From Geobacteraceae bacterium (lineage in GTDB: Bacteria; Desulfobacterota; Desulfuromonadia; Geobacterales; Geobacteraceae), in contig JAMXLF010000096.1 in the NCBI GenBank assembly GCA_024281055.1, forward strand, positions 1-34,581: a DNA stretch of 34,581 bases. The letters are read 5' to 3'. A program made the translations under genes and the position numbers. Below, one piece after another: positions 8,999-17,983 of the stretch (its first letter is position 1; every line of letters starts with the position of its first letter). The notes under the pieces were generated by a model. That model was not told the DNA's origin. It saw only the letters and a list, made by a program, of their open reading frames with translations, and searched no databases.

Positions 8999-9331
8999 CT
9001 AGTTTCCCGTCCCGCGCGACTCCTTCTCGGTTATCCCTGAAATGCCGAAGCGGCGGCGCAATTCTTGATACACCTCTTCCGGCGCAATGTCATAGTAACC
9101 GAGAAGGACGAGGGCATGGAAGAACAGGTCGGCCGCTTCGTAAACGATTTCTTCCCGTTCACCCCCCTTGCCGGCGATGACAAGCTCAGTGGCTTCTTCA
9201 CCCACCTTCTTGAGGACGGCGTCAATCCCCTTCGCCATGAGGGAAGCGGTATAGGACTTCTCCGGCGGGTTGGCCTTGCGCTCCTGGATGATCCGGTAGA
9301 TCGCCAGGAGGATGTCGTCGTATTCGCTCAT
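8999..9331 (-). CDS. hisE: Phosphoribosyl-ATP pyrophosphohydrolase
   Basis: A 110-residue stand-alone HisE, which converts phosphoribosyl-ATP to phosphoribosyl-AMP (second step of His synthesis). All-alpha MazG-like fold; the acidic metal-binding motifs are visible as [13 protein letters not shown] and [17 protein letters not shown]. In many bacteria HisE is fused to HisI; here it is alone and hisI is not in the window. Its ATG overlaps the hisF stop (ATGA). It is the last gene of the his operon, ending in TAG before the rpsU promoter. Confidence 0.96.
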   Translation of the reverse strand: MSEYDDILLAIYRIIQERKANPPEKSYTASLMAKGIDAVLKKVGEEATELVIAGKGGEREEIVYEAADLFFHALVLLGYYDIAPEEVYQELRRRFGISGITEKESRGTGN

Positions 9332-10089
9332 AGTCGCACCGCAACTCCCTTGTTGTGCAAATACTCCTTGGCCTCGGCAATGGTGTACTCCCGGTAGTGG
9401 AAGATGGAGGCGGCCAGACAGGCGCTAGCGCCAGCCGCAACGAAGCCGTCATACAAATGCTCCAGGGTGCCGACCCCGCCGGATGCGATGACCGGGATAG
9501 AGACCGCGTCAACCACGGCGCGGGTCAGGGGGACATCGTAGCCGTCCTTGGTCCCGTCCTTGTCCATGCTCGTGAGGAGGATCTCTCCGGCACCGTACGC
9601 TTCCATGCGTCGGGCCCATTCCACCGCATCGATGCCGGTGGCGTTGCGCCCCCCGTGGGTATAGACCTCCCACCGTTTCTCGCCGGGCACCTGCCGGGCA
9701 TCGATGGCCACGACGGTACACTGGGAGCCGAACCGCTCCGCCGCTTCTCGAACAAACTCCGGCCGGTTCACCGCGGCGGTATTGATGGAAACCTTGTCGG
9801 CCCCGGCGTTCAGGAGCCGCCGGATGTCATCCACTGTCCGCACGCCGCCCCCCACGGTGAGAGGCATGAAGACCCGTTCTGCGGTGCGGCGCACCACGTC
9901 GATGATGATGTCCCGCTCGTCCGACGAGGCTGTGATGTCGAGGAAGGTGAGTTCGTCCGCCCCTTGTCGGTCGTAGATCTCGGCTATCTCCACCGGATCC
10001 CCGGCATCGCGCAGCTCGAGGAACTGCACCCCTTTCACCACTCGCCCCCCCTTGACGTCGAGGCAGGGAATAATACGCTTGGTCAGCAT
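9328..10089 (-). CDS. hisF: Imidazole glycerol phosphate synthase, cyclase subunit
   Basis: A 253-residue (beta/alpha)8 barrel that cyclises PRFAR with ammonia from HisH to give IGP and AICAR. Catalytic aspartates are visible: D11 in [15 protein letters not shown] and the second in [11 protein letters not shown]. Phosphate-binding glycine motifs LTVGGGVRT and [13 protein letters not shown] are present. The ATG at 10087-10089 gives the normal HisF N-terminus [11 protein letters not shown]. hisF is separated from hisA by a 64-base repeat-filled spacer, and overlaps hisE by ATGA. Confidence 0.98.
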   Translation of the reverse strand: MLTKRIIPCLDVKGGRVVKGVQFLELRDAGDPVEIAEIYDRQGADELTFLDITASSDERDIIIDVVRRTAERVFMPLTVGGGVRTVDDIRRLLNAGADKVSINTAAVNRPEFVREAAERFGSQCTVVAIDARQVPGEKRWEVYTHGGRNATGIDAVEWARRMEAYGAGEILLTSMDKDGTKDGYDVPLTRAVVDAVSIPVIASGGVGTLEHLYDGFVAAGASACLAASIFHYREYTIAEAKEYLHNKGVAVRL

Positions 10090-10102
10090 GACACGTATTC
10101 CT

Positions 10103-10157
10103 GTAGGGGCGACCCGTTGGTCGCCCGAATTAGGGCGAGGCAGCGCCTCGCCCCTAC
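10103..10157. repeat. Double-hairpin GTAGGGGC-family element between hisA and hisF
   Basis: Outer arms GTAGGGGCGA (10103-10112) and TCGCCCCTAC (10148-10157) are exact inverted copies. Each half also folds on itself: GGGCGACC/GGTCGCCC at 10107-10126 and GGGCGAGGC/GCCTCGCCC at 10133-10153. The right terminal CTAC supplies, on the minus strand, the TAG stop of hisA (10154-10156). This could act as an mRNA-stabilising or attenuating structure within the his transcript. Confidence 0.8.
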
Positions 10158-10891
10158 CCTTGTTTCATCCGTTTCGTCAGGGAGATCGCCTCGGCGAGTC
10201 TGATCGCCCCGGTGTAGATCGCCTTGCCGGTGATCACCCCGGTCACCCCGGCTGATTCGATGGCCATGAGGTTCTCGATGTCCCGGAGCGACGAAACTCC
10301 GCCGGAGGCGATGACCGGGATGGAGATCGCGGCAGCCAGGTCCCGTGTCGCTGCGATGTTCGGCCCCTGCATCATTCCGTCCCGGGAAATGTCGGTGTAG
10401 ATAATCGCGGCAACACCGTACCCCTCGAATTTCTGCGCCAGTTCGACAGCCGTAATATCGGTCAGCTCGGCCCACCCCTGGACCGCTACCAGGCCGTTTT
10501 TCGCATCGATGCCGACGACGATCCGGCCGGGGAAGAGGCGACACGCCTCCATGACCAGCTCGGGGTTTCTCTGGGCGGCCGTGCCGAGGATGACCCGGCC
10601 GATACCGAGTGCGAGGTAGGCCTCGATGGTCGGAATGTCACGGATGCCGCCGCCGAGTTGGGTCGGAATGCCGATGGCCCGGACGATCGCCGCGATGGCG
10701 TCACGGTTTGCGGGTTTGCCGGCAAAGGCGCCATCGAGGTCAACAATGTGGAGAAGCTGCGCCCCCTGCCGCTCCCATTCCTTGGCCTGGTCGGCCGGGT
10801 GGCCGCAGAACACCGTGTCTCGTTCCATGAGCCCCTGTTCCAGGCGGACGCATTTTCCTTCCTTCAAGTCGATTGCCGGTATGACGATCAT
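10154..10891 (-). CDS. hisA: ProFAR isomerase (1-(5-phosphoribosyl)-5-[(5-phosphoribosylamino)methylideneamino]imidazole-4-carboxamide isomerase)
   Basis: A 245-residue half-barrel-derived TIM barrel that opens the ribose ring of ProFAR to PRFAR (Amadori rearrangement). Active-site aspartates are D8 in [16 protein letters not shown] and the one in [17 protein letters not shown]; phosphate motifs are QLGGGIRD and [10 protein letters not shown]. The start MIVIPAIDL at 10889-10891 has AGGAAAG just upstream; the frame is open 18 codons further, but that extension translates the 30-bp palindrome between hisH and hisA. Its TAG stop falls inside the terminal sequence of the 10103-10157 repeat. Confidence 0.97.
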   Translation of the reverse strand: MIVIPAIDLKEGKCVRLEQGLMERDTVFCGHPADQAKEWERQGAQLLHIVDLDGAFAGKPANRDAIAAIVRAIGIPTQLGGGIRDIPTIEAYLALGIGRVILGTAAQRNPELVMEACRLFPGRIVVGIDAKNGLVAVQGWAELTDITAVELAQKFEGYGVAAIIYTDISRDGMMQGPNIAATRDLAAAISIPVIASGGVSSLRDIENLMAIESAGVTGVITGKAIYTGAIRLAEAISLTKRMKQG

Positions 10892-10906
10892 TTCTTTCCT
10901 TCCATT

Positions 10907-10936
10907 TGTAGGGGCGACCGGCCGGTCGCCCCTACA
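10907..10936. repeat. Perfect 30-bp palindrome at the hisH-hisA junction
   Basis: The half-site TGTAGGGGCGACCGG is followed directly by its exact reverse complement, giving a 30-base palindrome without spacer. On the minus strand the hisH TAG stop (10932-10934) lies inside the right arm, so the last hisH bases and the element overlap. It is the most perfect member of the GTAGGGGC family in the window. Confidence 0.9.
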
Positions 10937-11552
10937 TTTCACCAAAGTTCTTCAAAATCAGCAGCCCTTTTTCCTGGGATTTCTCCGGATGGAACTGGGT
11001 GGCGACGATGTTGTCCTTCCAGATGGATGAACAGAACTCGATACCATAGTTGGTGCTGGTCGCCACGACACCTGCGTCCTCCGGCTGGACATAGTATGAA
11101 TGGACGAAGTAGACGTTGTCGCCGTCGGAGAGCCCGTCAAAGACCGGGGCGCGCCGTTTGAAGGTAAGCTGGTTCCATCCCATGTGGGGGACCTTAAGCT
11201 CTTCTTCCCCCTCCTGCATCCCTTCCGGGAACCGGACCACCCGCCCGGGGATAACGTCGAGCCCCCGGTGCACACCGAACTCTTCACTCTCGGTGAAGAG
11301 GAGCTGGAGACCGAGGCAGATGCCGAGGAAAGGACGCCCCTCCCGGATCACCCTGAGGACAGGCTCGATGAACCCCCCCTCTTCCAGGTTGCGCATGCAG
11401 TCAGGGAACGCCCCGACACCCGGGAGCACCACCTTGTCCGCCTCGAGCACCACCCGCGGGTCAGCGGTAACGACGGCGTCGAAGCCGACTTTCTCGAACC
11501 CCTTCTGCACCGAGCGGAGGTTCCCCATGCCGTAGTCGATAATCGCGATCAT
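10932..11552 (-). CDS. hisH: Imidazole glycerol phosphate synthase, glutaminase subunit
   Basis: A 206-residue class I glutamine amidotransferase that feeds ammonia to HisF. The nucleophile is C79 in the elbow motif [12 protein letters not shown]; the His-Glu pair of the triad is in [12 protein letters not shown]-terminal [15 protein letters not shown] is the normal start, at 11550-11552. The gene ends with TAG inside a 30-bp perfect palindrome shared with the hisA leader. Upstream, two repeats separate it from hisB. Confidence 0.98.
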   Translation of the reverse strand: MIAIIDYGMGNLRSVQKGFEKVGFDAVVTADPRVVLEADKVVLPGVGAFPDCMRNLEEGGFIEPVLRVIREGRPFLGICLGLQLLFTESEEFGVHRGLDVIPGRVVRFPEGMQEGEEELKVPHMGWNQLTFKRRAPVFDGLSDGDNVYFVHSYYVQPEDAGVVATSTNYGIEFCSSIWKDNIVATQFHPEKSQEKGLLILKNFGEM

Positions 11553-11567
11553 TTTTGTTTTGCCCTT

Positions 11568-11615
11568 GCAGGGACGTGATTCATCACGCCCATGGCGCTA
11601 TGAATTGCGCCCCTC
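11568..11615. repeat. Two adjacent hairpins (diverged GTAGGGGC-type element) upstream of hisH
   Basis: CGTGATTCATCACG (11575-11588) and GGCGCTATGAATTGCGCC (11594-11611) are two consecutive inverted repeats flanked by GCAGGGA on the left and CCCCTCG on the right. The layout copies the double hairpin at 10103-10157 though the terminal bases differ. It lies directly before the hisH start on the minus-strand mRNA and could affect hisH translation. Confidence 0.6.
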
Positions 11616-11650
11616 GTATAATCGACGCCGATCAAGGCTAAAAGATTTTA

Positions 11651-11774
11651 GCCAACCGGGCGTGAGATTTCGGCCAGATCGTCGCCGGCCCGCAGAAGCT
11701 CCGCTGAGGCGTAGCAGCGCTACGTCGAAGCGGGGCTTCGAGGACACGGCGGCGAGATGGTCGGAAGACCACGC
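11651..11774. repeat. About 124-bp imperfect palindromic element between hisB and hisH
   Basis: The block runs from GCCAACCGGGCGTGAGATTT to GGTCGGAAGACCACGC. The left part TTCGGCCAGATCGTCGCCGG pairs imperfectly with the right part CGGCGGCGAGATGGTCGGAA, and the apex GAGGCGTAGCAGCGCTACG is a hairpin. A second copy in the opposite orientation occupies the murA-prmC spacer (15838-15979). No protein-coding potential is seen. Together with the double hairpin it fills nearly all of the 226-base spacer. Confidence 0.75.
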
Positions 11775-11778
11775 ACGC

Positions 11779-12366
11779 CTACAGTTTCCCCTTGGTCGAC
11801 ATGACCCCCTCGATCCGTGGGTCCACCTGCGTCGCCTGATCGAAGGCCCGGGCGAGGGCCTTGAAGCATGCCTCAAGGATATGGTGGACGTTCGCGCCAT
11901 AAGGGACGTTGAAGTGGATGTTGGCGCCGAGGTTATTGGTCAGGGCCTGGAAGAACTCCCGTGCCAGTTCCACGTCGAATTCGCCGATCTTCACCTTGGG
12001 AAGCTCCACGTTGTAGACCAGGTAAGGACGGCCGGACAGGTCAACGGTCACGTTCGCCAGCGCCTCGTCCATCGGAACGCTCGCCTGGCCGTAGCGACGG
12101 ATCCCCTTTTTGTCGCCGAGGGCCTGCCGGAAAGCCTCGCCGAGGACGATGCCGATATCCTCCACGGTGTGGTGGAAGTCGATGTCGATATCCCCCTTCG
12201 CCTCCACCTCCAGGTCGAAAAGCCCGTGCCGGGCAAAGAGGTCGAGCATGTGGTCAAGGAACGGGACCGAGGTGCAAATCTTCGCATCCCCCTTTCCGTC
12301 GAGCGCAAGGGAAAGCCTGATCTGGGTCTCTTTGGTGACCCTTTCCAAGGTCGCCTTTCTCGCCAT
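11779..12366 (-). CDS. hisB: Imidazoleglycerol-phosphate dehydratase
   Basis: A 195-residue monofunctional HisB (no phosphatase domain) that dehydrates IGP to imidazole-acetol phosphate. The manganese-binding histidine motifs are visible: [25 protein letters not shown] and [15 protein letters not shown]. The start [14 protein letters not shown] at 12364-12366 has GGAGGAG upstream at good spacing. The frame is open 15 codons further but with no similarity. hisD lies 49 bases upstream. The stop is TAG, a few bases before the 11651-11774 repeat. Confidence 0.97.
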   Translation of the reverse strand: MARKATLERVTKETQIRLSLALDGKGDAKICTSVPFLDHMLDLFARHGLFDLEVEAKGDIDIDFHHTVEDIGIVLGEAFRQALGDKKGIRRYGQASVPMDEALANVTVDLSGRPYLVYNVELPKVKIGEFDVELAREFFQALTNNLGANIHFNVPYGANVHHILEACFKALARAFDQATQVDPRIEGVMSTKGKL

Positions 12367-12415
12367 GGGTTCTCCTCCTCTTCCCTGAACTAGCGCTATT
12401 AAGCGCTGCACAACT

Positions 12416-13705
12416 TTATTTCAAACGAATACTCACCGATTTCCCGTGCGCTTCCAGCCCTTCCACCCCGGCGATGCGCACGATGTCCGGCCCGAGCCGC
12501 TGTAACCCTGCAGCGGAAAAATAGACGATGGACGATTTCTTGACAAAATCATCCACCGACAAGGGCGAAAAGAAGCGGGCGGTCCCGCCGGTGGGAAGGG
12601 TATGGTTGGGACCGGCCAGGTAATCGCCGGCCGCCTCGGGGGTGAAGTGACCGAGGAAAATCGCCCCGGCGTTCCTGATCTGCGGCAGGATCTCAAAGGG
12701 GTTCGCCACCGCCAGCTCCAGATGCTCGGGGGCGATCCGGTTGGAGAAGGCGATCGCCTCGTCGAGGCTTCCCGCTACGATGACCGCGCCGTACTTCTCC
12801 CACGATGCGCGGGCGATGGCCTGCCGCTTCAGTTGCTGCAGCTGCCGCTCCACCTCGGCGGCCACCCTTTCCCCGAACACCCGGTCGGTCGTAATGAGAA
12901 TCGATGAAGCGAGTTCGTCGTGCTCCGCCTGGGAGAGGAGGTCGGCGGCCACATGGACGGGGTTGCCGCTCCCGTCGCTGATCACGAGAATCTCCGAGGG
13001 ACCGGCGATCATGTCGATCCCGACGGCACCGAAAACGAGCTTCTTGGCCGTGGCCACGTAGATATTGCCCGGTCCGGTAATCTTGTCGACCCGGGGGACG
13101 GTCGCCGTGCCGTAGGCAAGGGCCGCCACCGCCTGGGACCCACCGATGCGGAAGATTTTGTCCACACCGGAGAGGCGGGCCGCCACGAGGACATGGGGGT
13201 TGATCTCACCACCGGGGGTGGGGGCAACCATGATCACCTCACCGACCCCGGCGACTCGCGCTGGCACGGCGTTCATGATCACGCTCGATGGATAGCTCGC
13301 CTTACCTCCGGGGACGTAGATCCCGACCCGCTCCAGAGGGGTCACCATCTGGCCGAGGAGGATGTCGGACTCCTCCGTGGAGAGCCAGGTCTCCTCCTTC
13401 TGCTTCTCGTGAAAGCGCGCCACCCGTTCCACCGCAAGCTTGAGGGCGGCGATCTCCTCGTCCGCAACCCGGGCAAAAGCATCATTGAACTCTTCCTCGG
13501 TCACCTGCAGGGCAGAAATCGAATCCGCCTCCAGGCGGTCGAAGCGCCGGGTATAGTCGAGGAGCGCAGCATCGCCGCGCTCCCGCACGTCGGCGATGAT
13601 CCCCTTGACGACCTCTTCCACCTCACGGCCGGTCTCCTCGCCGCGGCCGAGGACGGCGGAGAACCGCGCATCAAAATCCTTGTCGTTTATGTCGAGGAAT
13701 TGCAT
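12416..13705 (-). CDS. hisD: Histidinol dehydrogenase
   Basis: A 429-residue zinc enzyme that oxidises L-histidinol to L-histidine in two NAD-dependent steps. Family blocks seen: [69 protein letters not shown] (metal-binding Gln/His) and APEHLELAV, and [14 protein letters not shown] near the C-terminus. The start [11 protein letters not shown] at 13703-13705 has GAGAGAG upstream; the open frame above it runs through the 13738-13839 repeat and is not coding. Between hisG and hisB in the operon. Confidence 0.98.
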   Translation of the reverse strand: MQFLDINDKDFDARFSAVLGRGEETGREVEEVVKGIIADVRERGDAALLDYTRRFDRLEADSISALQVTEEEFNDAFARVADEEIAALKLAVERVARFHEKQKEETWLSTEESDILLGQMVTPLERVGIYVPGGKASYPSSVIMNAVPARVAGVGEVIMVAPTPGGEINPHVLVAARLSGVDKIFRIGGSQAVAALAYGTATVPRVDKITGPGNIYVATAKKLVFGAVGIDMIAGPSEILVISDGSGNPVHVAADLLSQAEHDELASSILITTDRVFGERVAAEVERQLQQLKRQAIARASWEKYGAVIVAGSLDEAIAFSNRIAPEHLELAVANPFEILPQIRNAGAIFLGHFTPEAAGDYLAGPNHTLPTGGTARFFSPLSVDDFVKKSSIVYFSAAGLQRLGPDIVRIAGVEGLEAHGKSVSIRLK

Positions 13706-13737
13706 GGAGTCTCTCTCATTTCCCTTTACGGCTTTGG

Positions 13738-13839
13738 AAAAAGCTCCAGCTGCCAGGCGCGCTAGGAGCGGGGCGCGAGGCGTACTGGAGGTACGTTGAG
13801 CGTCACGCGACAATGTGCAACAATGCAGATGGACTTTTT
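13738..13839. repeat. 102-bp palindromic element in the hisG-hisD spacer
   Basis: Ends AAAAAGCTCCAGCTGC (13738-13753) and GCAGATGGACTTTTT (13825-13839) are inverted copies with one insertion and one mismatch, and the apex GGCGTACTGGAGGTACG (13779-13795) folds on itself. Read on the minus strand, this gives a long stem ending in T residues, so it might also act as a partial terminator or processing site between hisG and hisD. A small inverted sequence GTGAC/GTCAC follows at 13841-13852. It fills most of the 177-base spacer. Confidence 0.75.
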
Positions 13840-13882
13840 AGTGACACGTCACCAATAATTCTTGAATTATAGCCGAAGCCAT

Positions 13883-14521
13883 TTATACGTGCTTTTCCAG
13901 CCCCTCGATGATCTCCGTAATCCGCTTGTGCTTGGTCTTCAGGCTTGCCCGGTTAACGATGAGCCGGGTCGTTATCTCGGCGATGGTCTCCACCTCCACG
14001 AGTCCGTTCTGGCGCAGGGTTTCGCCGGTGGAGACGAGATCGACGATCCTCTCCGAGAGCCCCACGAGCGGCGCCAGCTCGATGGAGCCGTAGAGCTTGA
14101 TGATCTCCACCTGCACCCCCTTGCCGCTGAAATATTTCTCCGTCACATGGGGATACTTGGTGGCGATCCGGATGTTGGTCCAGCCAGACGGGTCGTCGGT
14201 GCGGGAGAGCTCCGCCGGTTCCGCCACCATCATGCGGCAGTAGCCGAACTTGAGATCGAGGGGTTCGTAGAGGTCCTTGTCCTGCTCGAGGAGCGTGTCC
14301 TTGCCGACGATCCCCAGGTCGGCGCATCCGTATTCCACGTAGGTCGGTACATCGGTGGCGCGCACGATCATGTAGCGCATCTTCTGCGCCGGATTCTCGA
14401 AGATGAGCTTCCGCGTATCGCCAAGGAGTTCCGTGCAGTCGATGCCGATCTTGCCGAAGAGGGCGACGGATGCTTCGAGGATGCGGCCCTTAGGGATGGC
14501 TATGGTGATGAAATCAGTCAT
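13883..14521 (-). CDS. hisG: ATP phosphoribosyltransferase, short-form catalytic subunit
   Basis: A 212-residue HisG that condenses ATP and PRPP in the first, feedback-controlled step of His synthesis. At this length it lacks the C-terminal regulatory ACT-like domain of the long form, so it should need a HisZ partner encoded elsewhere; no hisZ is in the window. Landmarks: TIAIPKGRILEASVALF at the start, YGCADLGIVGKDTL and the PRPP-loop region DLVSTGETLRQNGL. ATG at 14519-14521. It sits 42 bases after murA and is the first his gene of the run. Confidence 0.97.
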   Translation of the reverse strand: MTDFITIAIPKGRILEASVALFGKIGIDCTELLGDTRKLIFENPAQKMRYMIVRATDVPTYVEYGCADLGIVGKDTLLEQDKDLYEPLDLKFGYCRMMVAEPAELSRTDDPSGWTNIRIATKYPHVTEKYFSGKGVQVEIIKLYGSIELAPLVGLSERIVDLVSTGETLRQNGLVEVETIAEITTRLIVNRASLKTKHKRITEIIEGLEKHV

Positions 14522-14563
14522 ATAAAGCCTTCCAAAACTCTACAACTCCTTAACTCAACAAAC

Positions 14564-15817
14564 TTATTCCTTGACCCTTTGAATGTCCGCTCCCAGCCCT
14601 GCCAGTTTCTTCTCCAGCGCCTCATACCCCCGGTCCAGGTGGTAGATGCGGGACACCTCGGTGGTGTTGTCGGCAGCCAGCCCGGCCAGCACTAGGGAAG
14701 CCGAGGCACGCAGGTCGGTGGCCATGACCGGGGCTCCGGAAAACTTCTTCACCCCCTTGACCGTGGCGGTGTTCCCCTCGATAACGATATCGGCACCAAA
14801 GCGGAGGAGCTCGGAGACGTGCATGAAGCGGTTCTCGAAGATGTTCTCGCTGACCACGCTAGCGCCGTCGGCCAGACACATGAGGGTCATGAACTGGGCC
14901 TGCATGTCGGTGGGAAAACCGGGATACGGGCGAGTCTTGATGTTGACACTCCGGATCTTGCGCGACCCCTTGACCCGCACCACGTTGTCCTTGTTGACGA
15001 TCTCCACGCCGGCATCCTGGAGTTTGAACACCAGGGCATCCAGGTGCTCCAGACGCATATCGTGGATCCTCACATCTCCACCGGTGATGGCCGCGGCGAT
15101 CATGAAGGTTCCCGCCTCGATCCGGTCAGGGATCACCCGGTGCGCCACAGGGGAAAGCCCCTCCACCCCTGTGATGCGAATGGTATCGGTCCCGGCCCCC
15201 TCGATCTTCGCCCCCATCTTGACGAGGACGTCGGCCAGGTCGACGATCTCCGGCTCCCGGGCAGCGTTCTCCAGGATCGTTTCCCCCTTGGCGGTGGCGG
15301 CGGCCATCATCAGGTGCTCGGTACCGCCGACCGTAGCGATATCGAAGTTGATGCGGGCACCCTTGAGTCTCCTGGCCTTCGCCTCCACGTAGCCGTGGGT
15401 CAGGTTGATCTCCGCCCCCATGGCGGCGAGCCCTTTCAGATGGAGATTGATGGGGCGTGCGCCGATGGCGCAACCGCCGGGCAGCGACACCCGAGCCTTG
15501 CCGAACCGCGCCAGCAGCGGACCCAGCACCAGCACCGATGCACGCATGGTCTTCACCAGCTCGTACGTCGCCTCATGGTTGGCAACTGGGCCCGTATCGA
15601 TCCTGACGACGTTGCCGTTCCCCTCTACGCGTGCGCCAAGCTGCTCCAGCACCTTGATGGTGGTGTTGATGTCGCGAAGGAACGGGACATTGCTGATTTC
15701 GTTCGCCCCGGGGGCGAGGATGGTGGAAATGAAGATGGGGAGCGACGCGTTCTTCGAGCCGCTCACCGTGACGTCGCCAGAGAGTTTCTTTCCACCCTTG
15801 ATGATGAGTTTGTCCAA
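14564..15817 (-). CDS. murA: UDP-N-acetylglucosamine 1-carboxyvinyltransferase
   Basis: A 417-residue MurA, which transfers enolpyruvate from PEP to UDP-GlcNAc as the first committed step of peptidoglycan synthesis. The K22-N23 pair is in [10 protein letters not shown] and the fosfomycin-sensitive active-site cysteine is C116 in [12 protein letters not shown]. The C-terminal block [15 protein letters not shown] is normal. Start [14 protein letters not shown] at 15815-15817. It stands between prmC (175 bases upstream, repeat-filled) and hisG (42 bases downstream), so it may be co-transcribed with the his genes. Confidence 0.98.
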   Translation of the reverse strand: MDKLIIKGGKKLSGDVTVSGSKNASLPIFISTILAPGANEISNVPFLRDINTTIKVLEQLGARVEGNGNVVRIDTGPVANHEATYELVKTMRASVLVLGPLLARFGKARVSLPGGCAIGARPINLHLKGLAAMGAEINLTHGYVEAKARRLKGARINFDIATVGGTEHLMMAAATAKGETILENAAREPEIVDLADVLVKMGAKIEGAGTDTIRITGVEGLSPVAHRVIPDRIEAGTFMIAAAITGGDVRIHDMRLEHLDALVFKLQDAGVEIVNKDNVVRVKGSRKIRSVNIKTRPYPGFPTDMQAQFMTLMCLADGASVVSENIFENRFMHVSELLRFGADIVIEGNTATVKGVKKFSGAPVMATDLRASASLVLAGLAADNTTEVSRIYHLDRGYEALEKKLAGLGADIQRVKE

Positions 15818-15837
15818 TGCAAAGCCTCTTTATGCGG

Positions 15838-15979
15838 GCGCGGTCTTCCGCCCATCTCGCCGCCGTGTCCTCGAACCCCTTCCTCAACGTAGCATTGTTT
15901 ACGCCCTGTGGGTGCTACGCCTCGGCACGGTTTCTGCGGGCCGGCATCGATCTGGCCGAAATCTCGCGCCCGGTTGGCA
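15838..15979. repeat. About 142-bp copy of the hisB-hisH palindromic element in the murA-prmC spacer
   Basis: Read on the minus strand it runs from GCCAACCGGGCGCGAGATTT to GGGCGGAAGACCGCGC, with long shared stretches such as TTCGAGGACACGGCGGCGAG. The orientation is opposite to the copy at 11651-11774. The apex is expanded here (GAGGCGTAGCACCC...AATGCTACGTTGA), which makes this copy about 18 bases longer. It occupies nearly the whole spacer. Confidence 0.8.
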
Positions 15980-15992
15980 AAATGTTTTTTAA

Positions 15993-16841
15993 CTACGAAA
16001 CCCGTCCGCCGACCACCCGGTCGATACCGGCCGGGTCTCTTGCAGTAAATATCTCGGTGAATCCTGCCATCGCGAAGAGCGGCCGGACCTCGTCCGCCTG
16101 GCCGATCCCCACCTCGACAAGGAGCCAACCGTCGCCGGTCAGATGGTCGACAGCGGCGGGAATGATGGCCCGGTAGAAGTCGAGTCCGTCCGCTCCGCCG
16201 TCGAGCGCCCCCCGTGGTTCGAAATCCCGCACCTCCGGCTGGAGGCCGGCAAGATCGGCAGTCGGGATATACGGCGGGTTCGATACGATCAAGTCGAACC
16301 GCTCACCGAGAAACGGCGCAAGAAGGGAACCCTGCCGGAGCCTGACGGTTACCCCGTGCCGAACGGCGTTTTTCTCCGCCACGGCCAGCGCCTCCGCCGA
16401 CTCGTCTCCGCCGGAAACTTCGGCATCGGGAAGCTGTTTCGCCAGGGCCACGGCAATACAGCCGCTCCCCACCCCGATATCGAGAATCCGGCTCCCGCCC
16501 TTTGCGCGCTTTAGCCCTTCCTCCACGAGCACTTCCGTATCGTGCCGGGGGATGAGCACCGCCGGGGACACCGCGAACTCAAGCCCCATGAACTCCTGGG
16601 TACCGAGAATATACTGGAGCGGTTCACGCCGGGCCCGCCGAACCACCATGCCGCGCACTTCGGCCAGCTCAGCCTCGCTCAGCGGCTTCTCGAAATTGAC
16701 GTAGAGACCGACCCGGTCCAGACCCGTGGCAGCACAGAGAAGCCACTCCGCCTCGAGGCGGGCGTTCTCCACCCCCTTTTCCGCCAGGTACCCCTTGGTC
16801 CAGGTGAGGACCTTCATGATGGTCCAAACTTCATGTCCCAT
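15993..16841 (-). CDS. prmC: Peptide chain release factor N5-glutamine methyltransferase
   Basis: A 282-residue SAM-dependent methylase that methylates the Gln of the GGQ motif in release factors. SAM-binding motif I is ILDIGVGSGCIAVALA, and the catalytic NPPY motif is in LIVSNPPYIPTADL. An N-terminal helical release-factor-binding domain precedes. It lies directly after prfA, its substrate gene, separated by a 70-base AT-rich repeat. The ATG at 16839-16841 (MGHEVWTIMKVL) is chosen because the WTI-KVL stretch is typical of relatives; the internal ATG at 16815-16817 is possible. Neither has a strong Shine-Dalgarno. Confidence 0.95.
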   Translation of the reverse strand: MGHEVWTIMKVLTWTKGYLAEKGVENARLEAEWLLCAATGLDRVGLYVNFEKPLSEAELAEVRGMVVRRARREPLQYILGTQEFMGLEFAVSPAVLIPRHDTEVLVEEGLKRAKGGSRILDIGVGSGCIAVALAKQLPDAEVSGGDESAEALAVAEKNAVRHGVTVRLRQGSLLAPFLGERFDLIVSNPPYIPTADLAGLQPEVRDFEPRGALDGGADGLDFYRAIIPAAVDHLTGDGWLLVEVGIGQADEVRPLFAMAGFTEIFTARDPAGIDRVVGGRVS

Positions 16842-16847
16842 AAATAC

Positions 16848-16905
16848 TCAAATTCCAAATCGCAAATCCCAAACAATTTTTGGAATTTGGTGCTTGAGAT
16901 TTGGA
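16848..16905. repeat. AT-rich word-repeat inverted element between prfA and prmC
   Basis: Left arm reiterates CAAATTCCAAATCGCAAATC and the right arm its inverse (TTGGAATTTGG, GATTTGGAG) around a short centre. The whole 70-base spacer is made of it. A longer relative lies on the other side of prfA (17984-18090). Confidence 0.7.
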
Positions 16906-16911
16906 GTTTTC

Positions 16912-17979
16912 TCAGGCTGCTTGTTGCTTGAGAGCTTCCATCTGATAGTGCGCCCTGAGCGCATCCACGACCTCGCCGATATCCCCCGCCATGATGGCTT
17001 CGAGGCGGTAGAGCGTGAGGCCGATGCGGTGGTCGGTCAGCCGCCCTTGGGGGAAGTTGTAGGTACGGATTCGCTCGCTCCGGTCGCCGCTTCCCACCTG
17101 GCTCTTCCGGTCTGCGGCCATCCTGGCGTTCTGCTCCGTCTGGAGGATGTCGAGCATCCTGGATTTCAGGACCTTCATGGCCTTGGAGCGGTTCTTGATC
17201 TGGCTCCGCTCTTCCTGGCAGGCCACAACGATGCCGGTCGGCAGGTGGGTGATGCGGACCGCCGAGTCGGTGGTGTTGACGTGCTGGCCGCCGGCCCCCG
17301 AAGAGCGGTAGACGTCGATCTTCAGGTCAGCCGGGTTGATGTCGATGTCGATATCCTCGGCCTCGGGGAGGATAGCGACGGTGCAGGCGCTGGTGTGGAT
17401 CCGCCCCTGGGCCTCGGTCTCCGGCACCCGCTGGACCCGGTGGGTACCGGACTCGTACTTGAGGCGGGAATAGACCCCCTCGCCTTCCACGGAGGCGACC
17501 ACCTCCTTGAAGCCACCCCGCTCCGACTCGGAGGCGGAGATGATCTCCACCCGCCAGCGGTTCGCCTCGGCAAAGCGGGAATACATGCGGAAGAGGTCGC
17601 CGGCGAAGAGGGCCGACTCGTCCCCACCGGTGCCGGCCCGGATTTCCAGGATGATGCTCTTGTTGTCGTTGGGGTCTTTGGGAAGGAGAAGGAGCTTGAT
17701 CTCTCCCTCCAGACGCTCTTTCTCCTCGGCGAGGCTTTTCAGCTCCTCCTCAGCCATCTCCTTCATGTCGGGATCGGCCAGGAGTTCACGGTTCTCCTCC
17801 ATCTCCGTTAGCACCTTCCGGTAGCGCCGGTAGGCCTCAACCAGGTCGCGCAGCTCCGCGTGCTCCCGGGAGAGTTTGCGGAACTCGACCTGATTGGCGA
17901 TGACCGCAGGATCGGCCAGGAGCGCCTCCAACTCCTGGAAGCGCCGTTCCAGTTCTTCAATCTTCTCGAACATCTCCAT
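16912..17979 (-). CDS. prfA: Peptide chain release factor 1
   Basis: A 355-residue RF1 that reads UAA and UAG stop codons. The tripeptide stop-codon recognition motif is P186-E-T188 (VPETEAQGR), which is the RF1 form rather than the RF2 SPF. The catalytic GGQ is at 230-232 ([12 protein letters not shown]), and its Gln is the target of the neighbouring PrmC. The N-terminal coiled-coil domain is rich in Glu and Arg. ATG at 17977-17979 with [14 protein letters not shown]. prfA is bracketed by two related AT-rich word-repeat elements. TAG is the commonest stop in this window, which RF1 must read. Confidence 0.98.
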   Translation of the reverse strand: MEMFEKIEELERRFQELEALLADPAVIANQVEFRKLSREHAELRDLVEAYRRYRKVLTEMEENRELLADPDMKEMAEEELKSLAEEKERLEGEIKLLLLPKDPNDNKSIILEIRAGTGGDESALFAGDLFRMYSRFAEANRWRVEIISASESERGGFKEVVASVEGEGVYSRLKYESGTHRVQRVPETEAQGRIHTSACTVAILPEAEDIDIDINPADLKIDVYRSSGAGGQHVNTTDSAVRITHLPTGIVVACQEERSQIKNRSKAMKVLKSRMLDILQTEQNARMAADRKSQVGSGDRSERIRTYNFPQGRLTDHRIGLTLYRLEAIMAGDIGEVVDALRAHYQMEALKQQAA

Positions 17980-17983
17980 GAAT

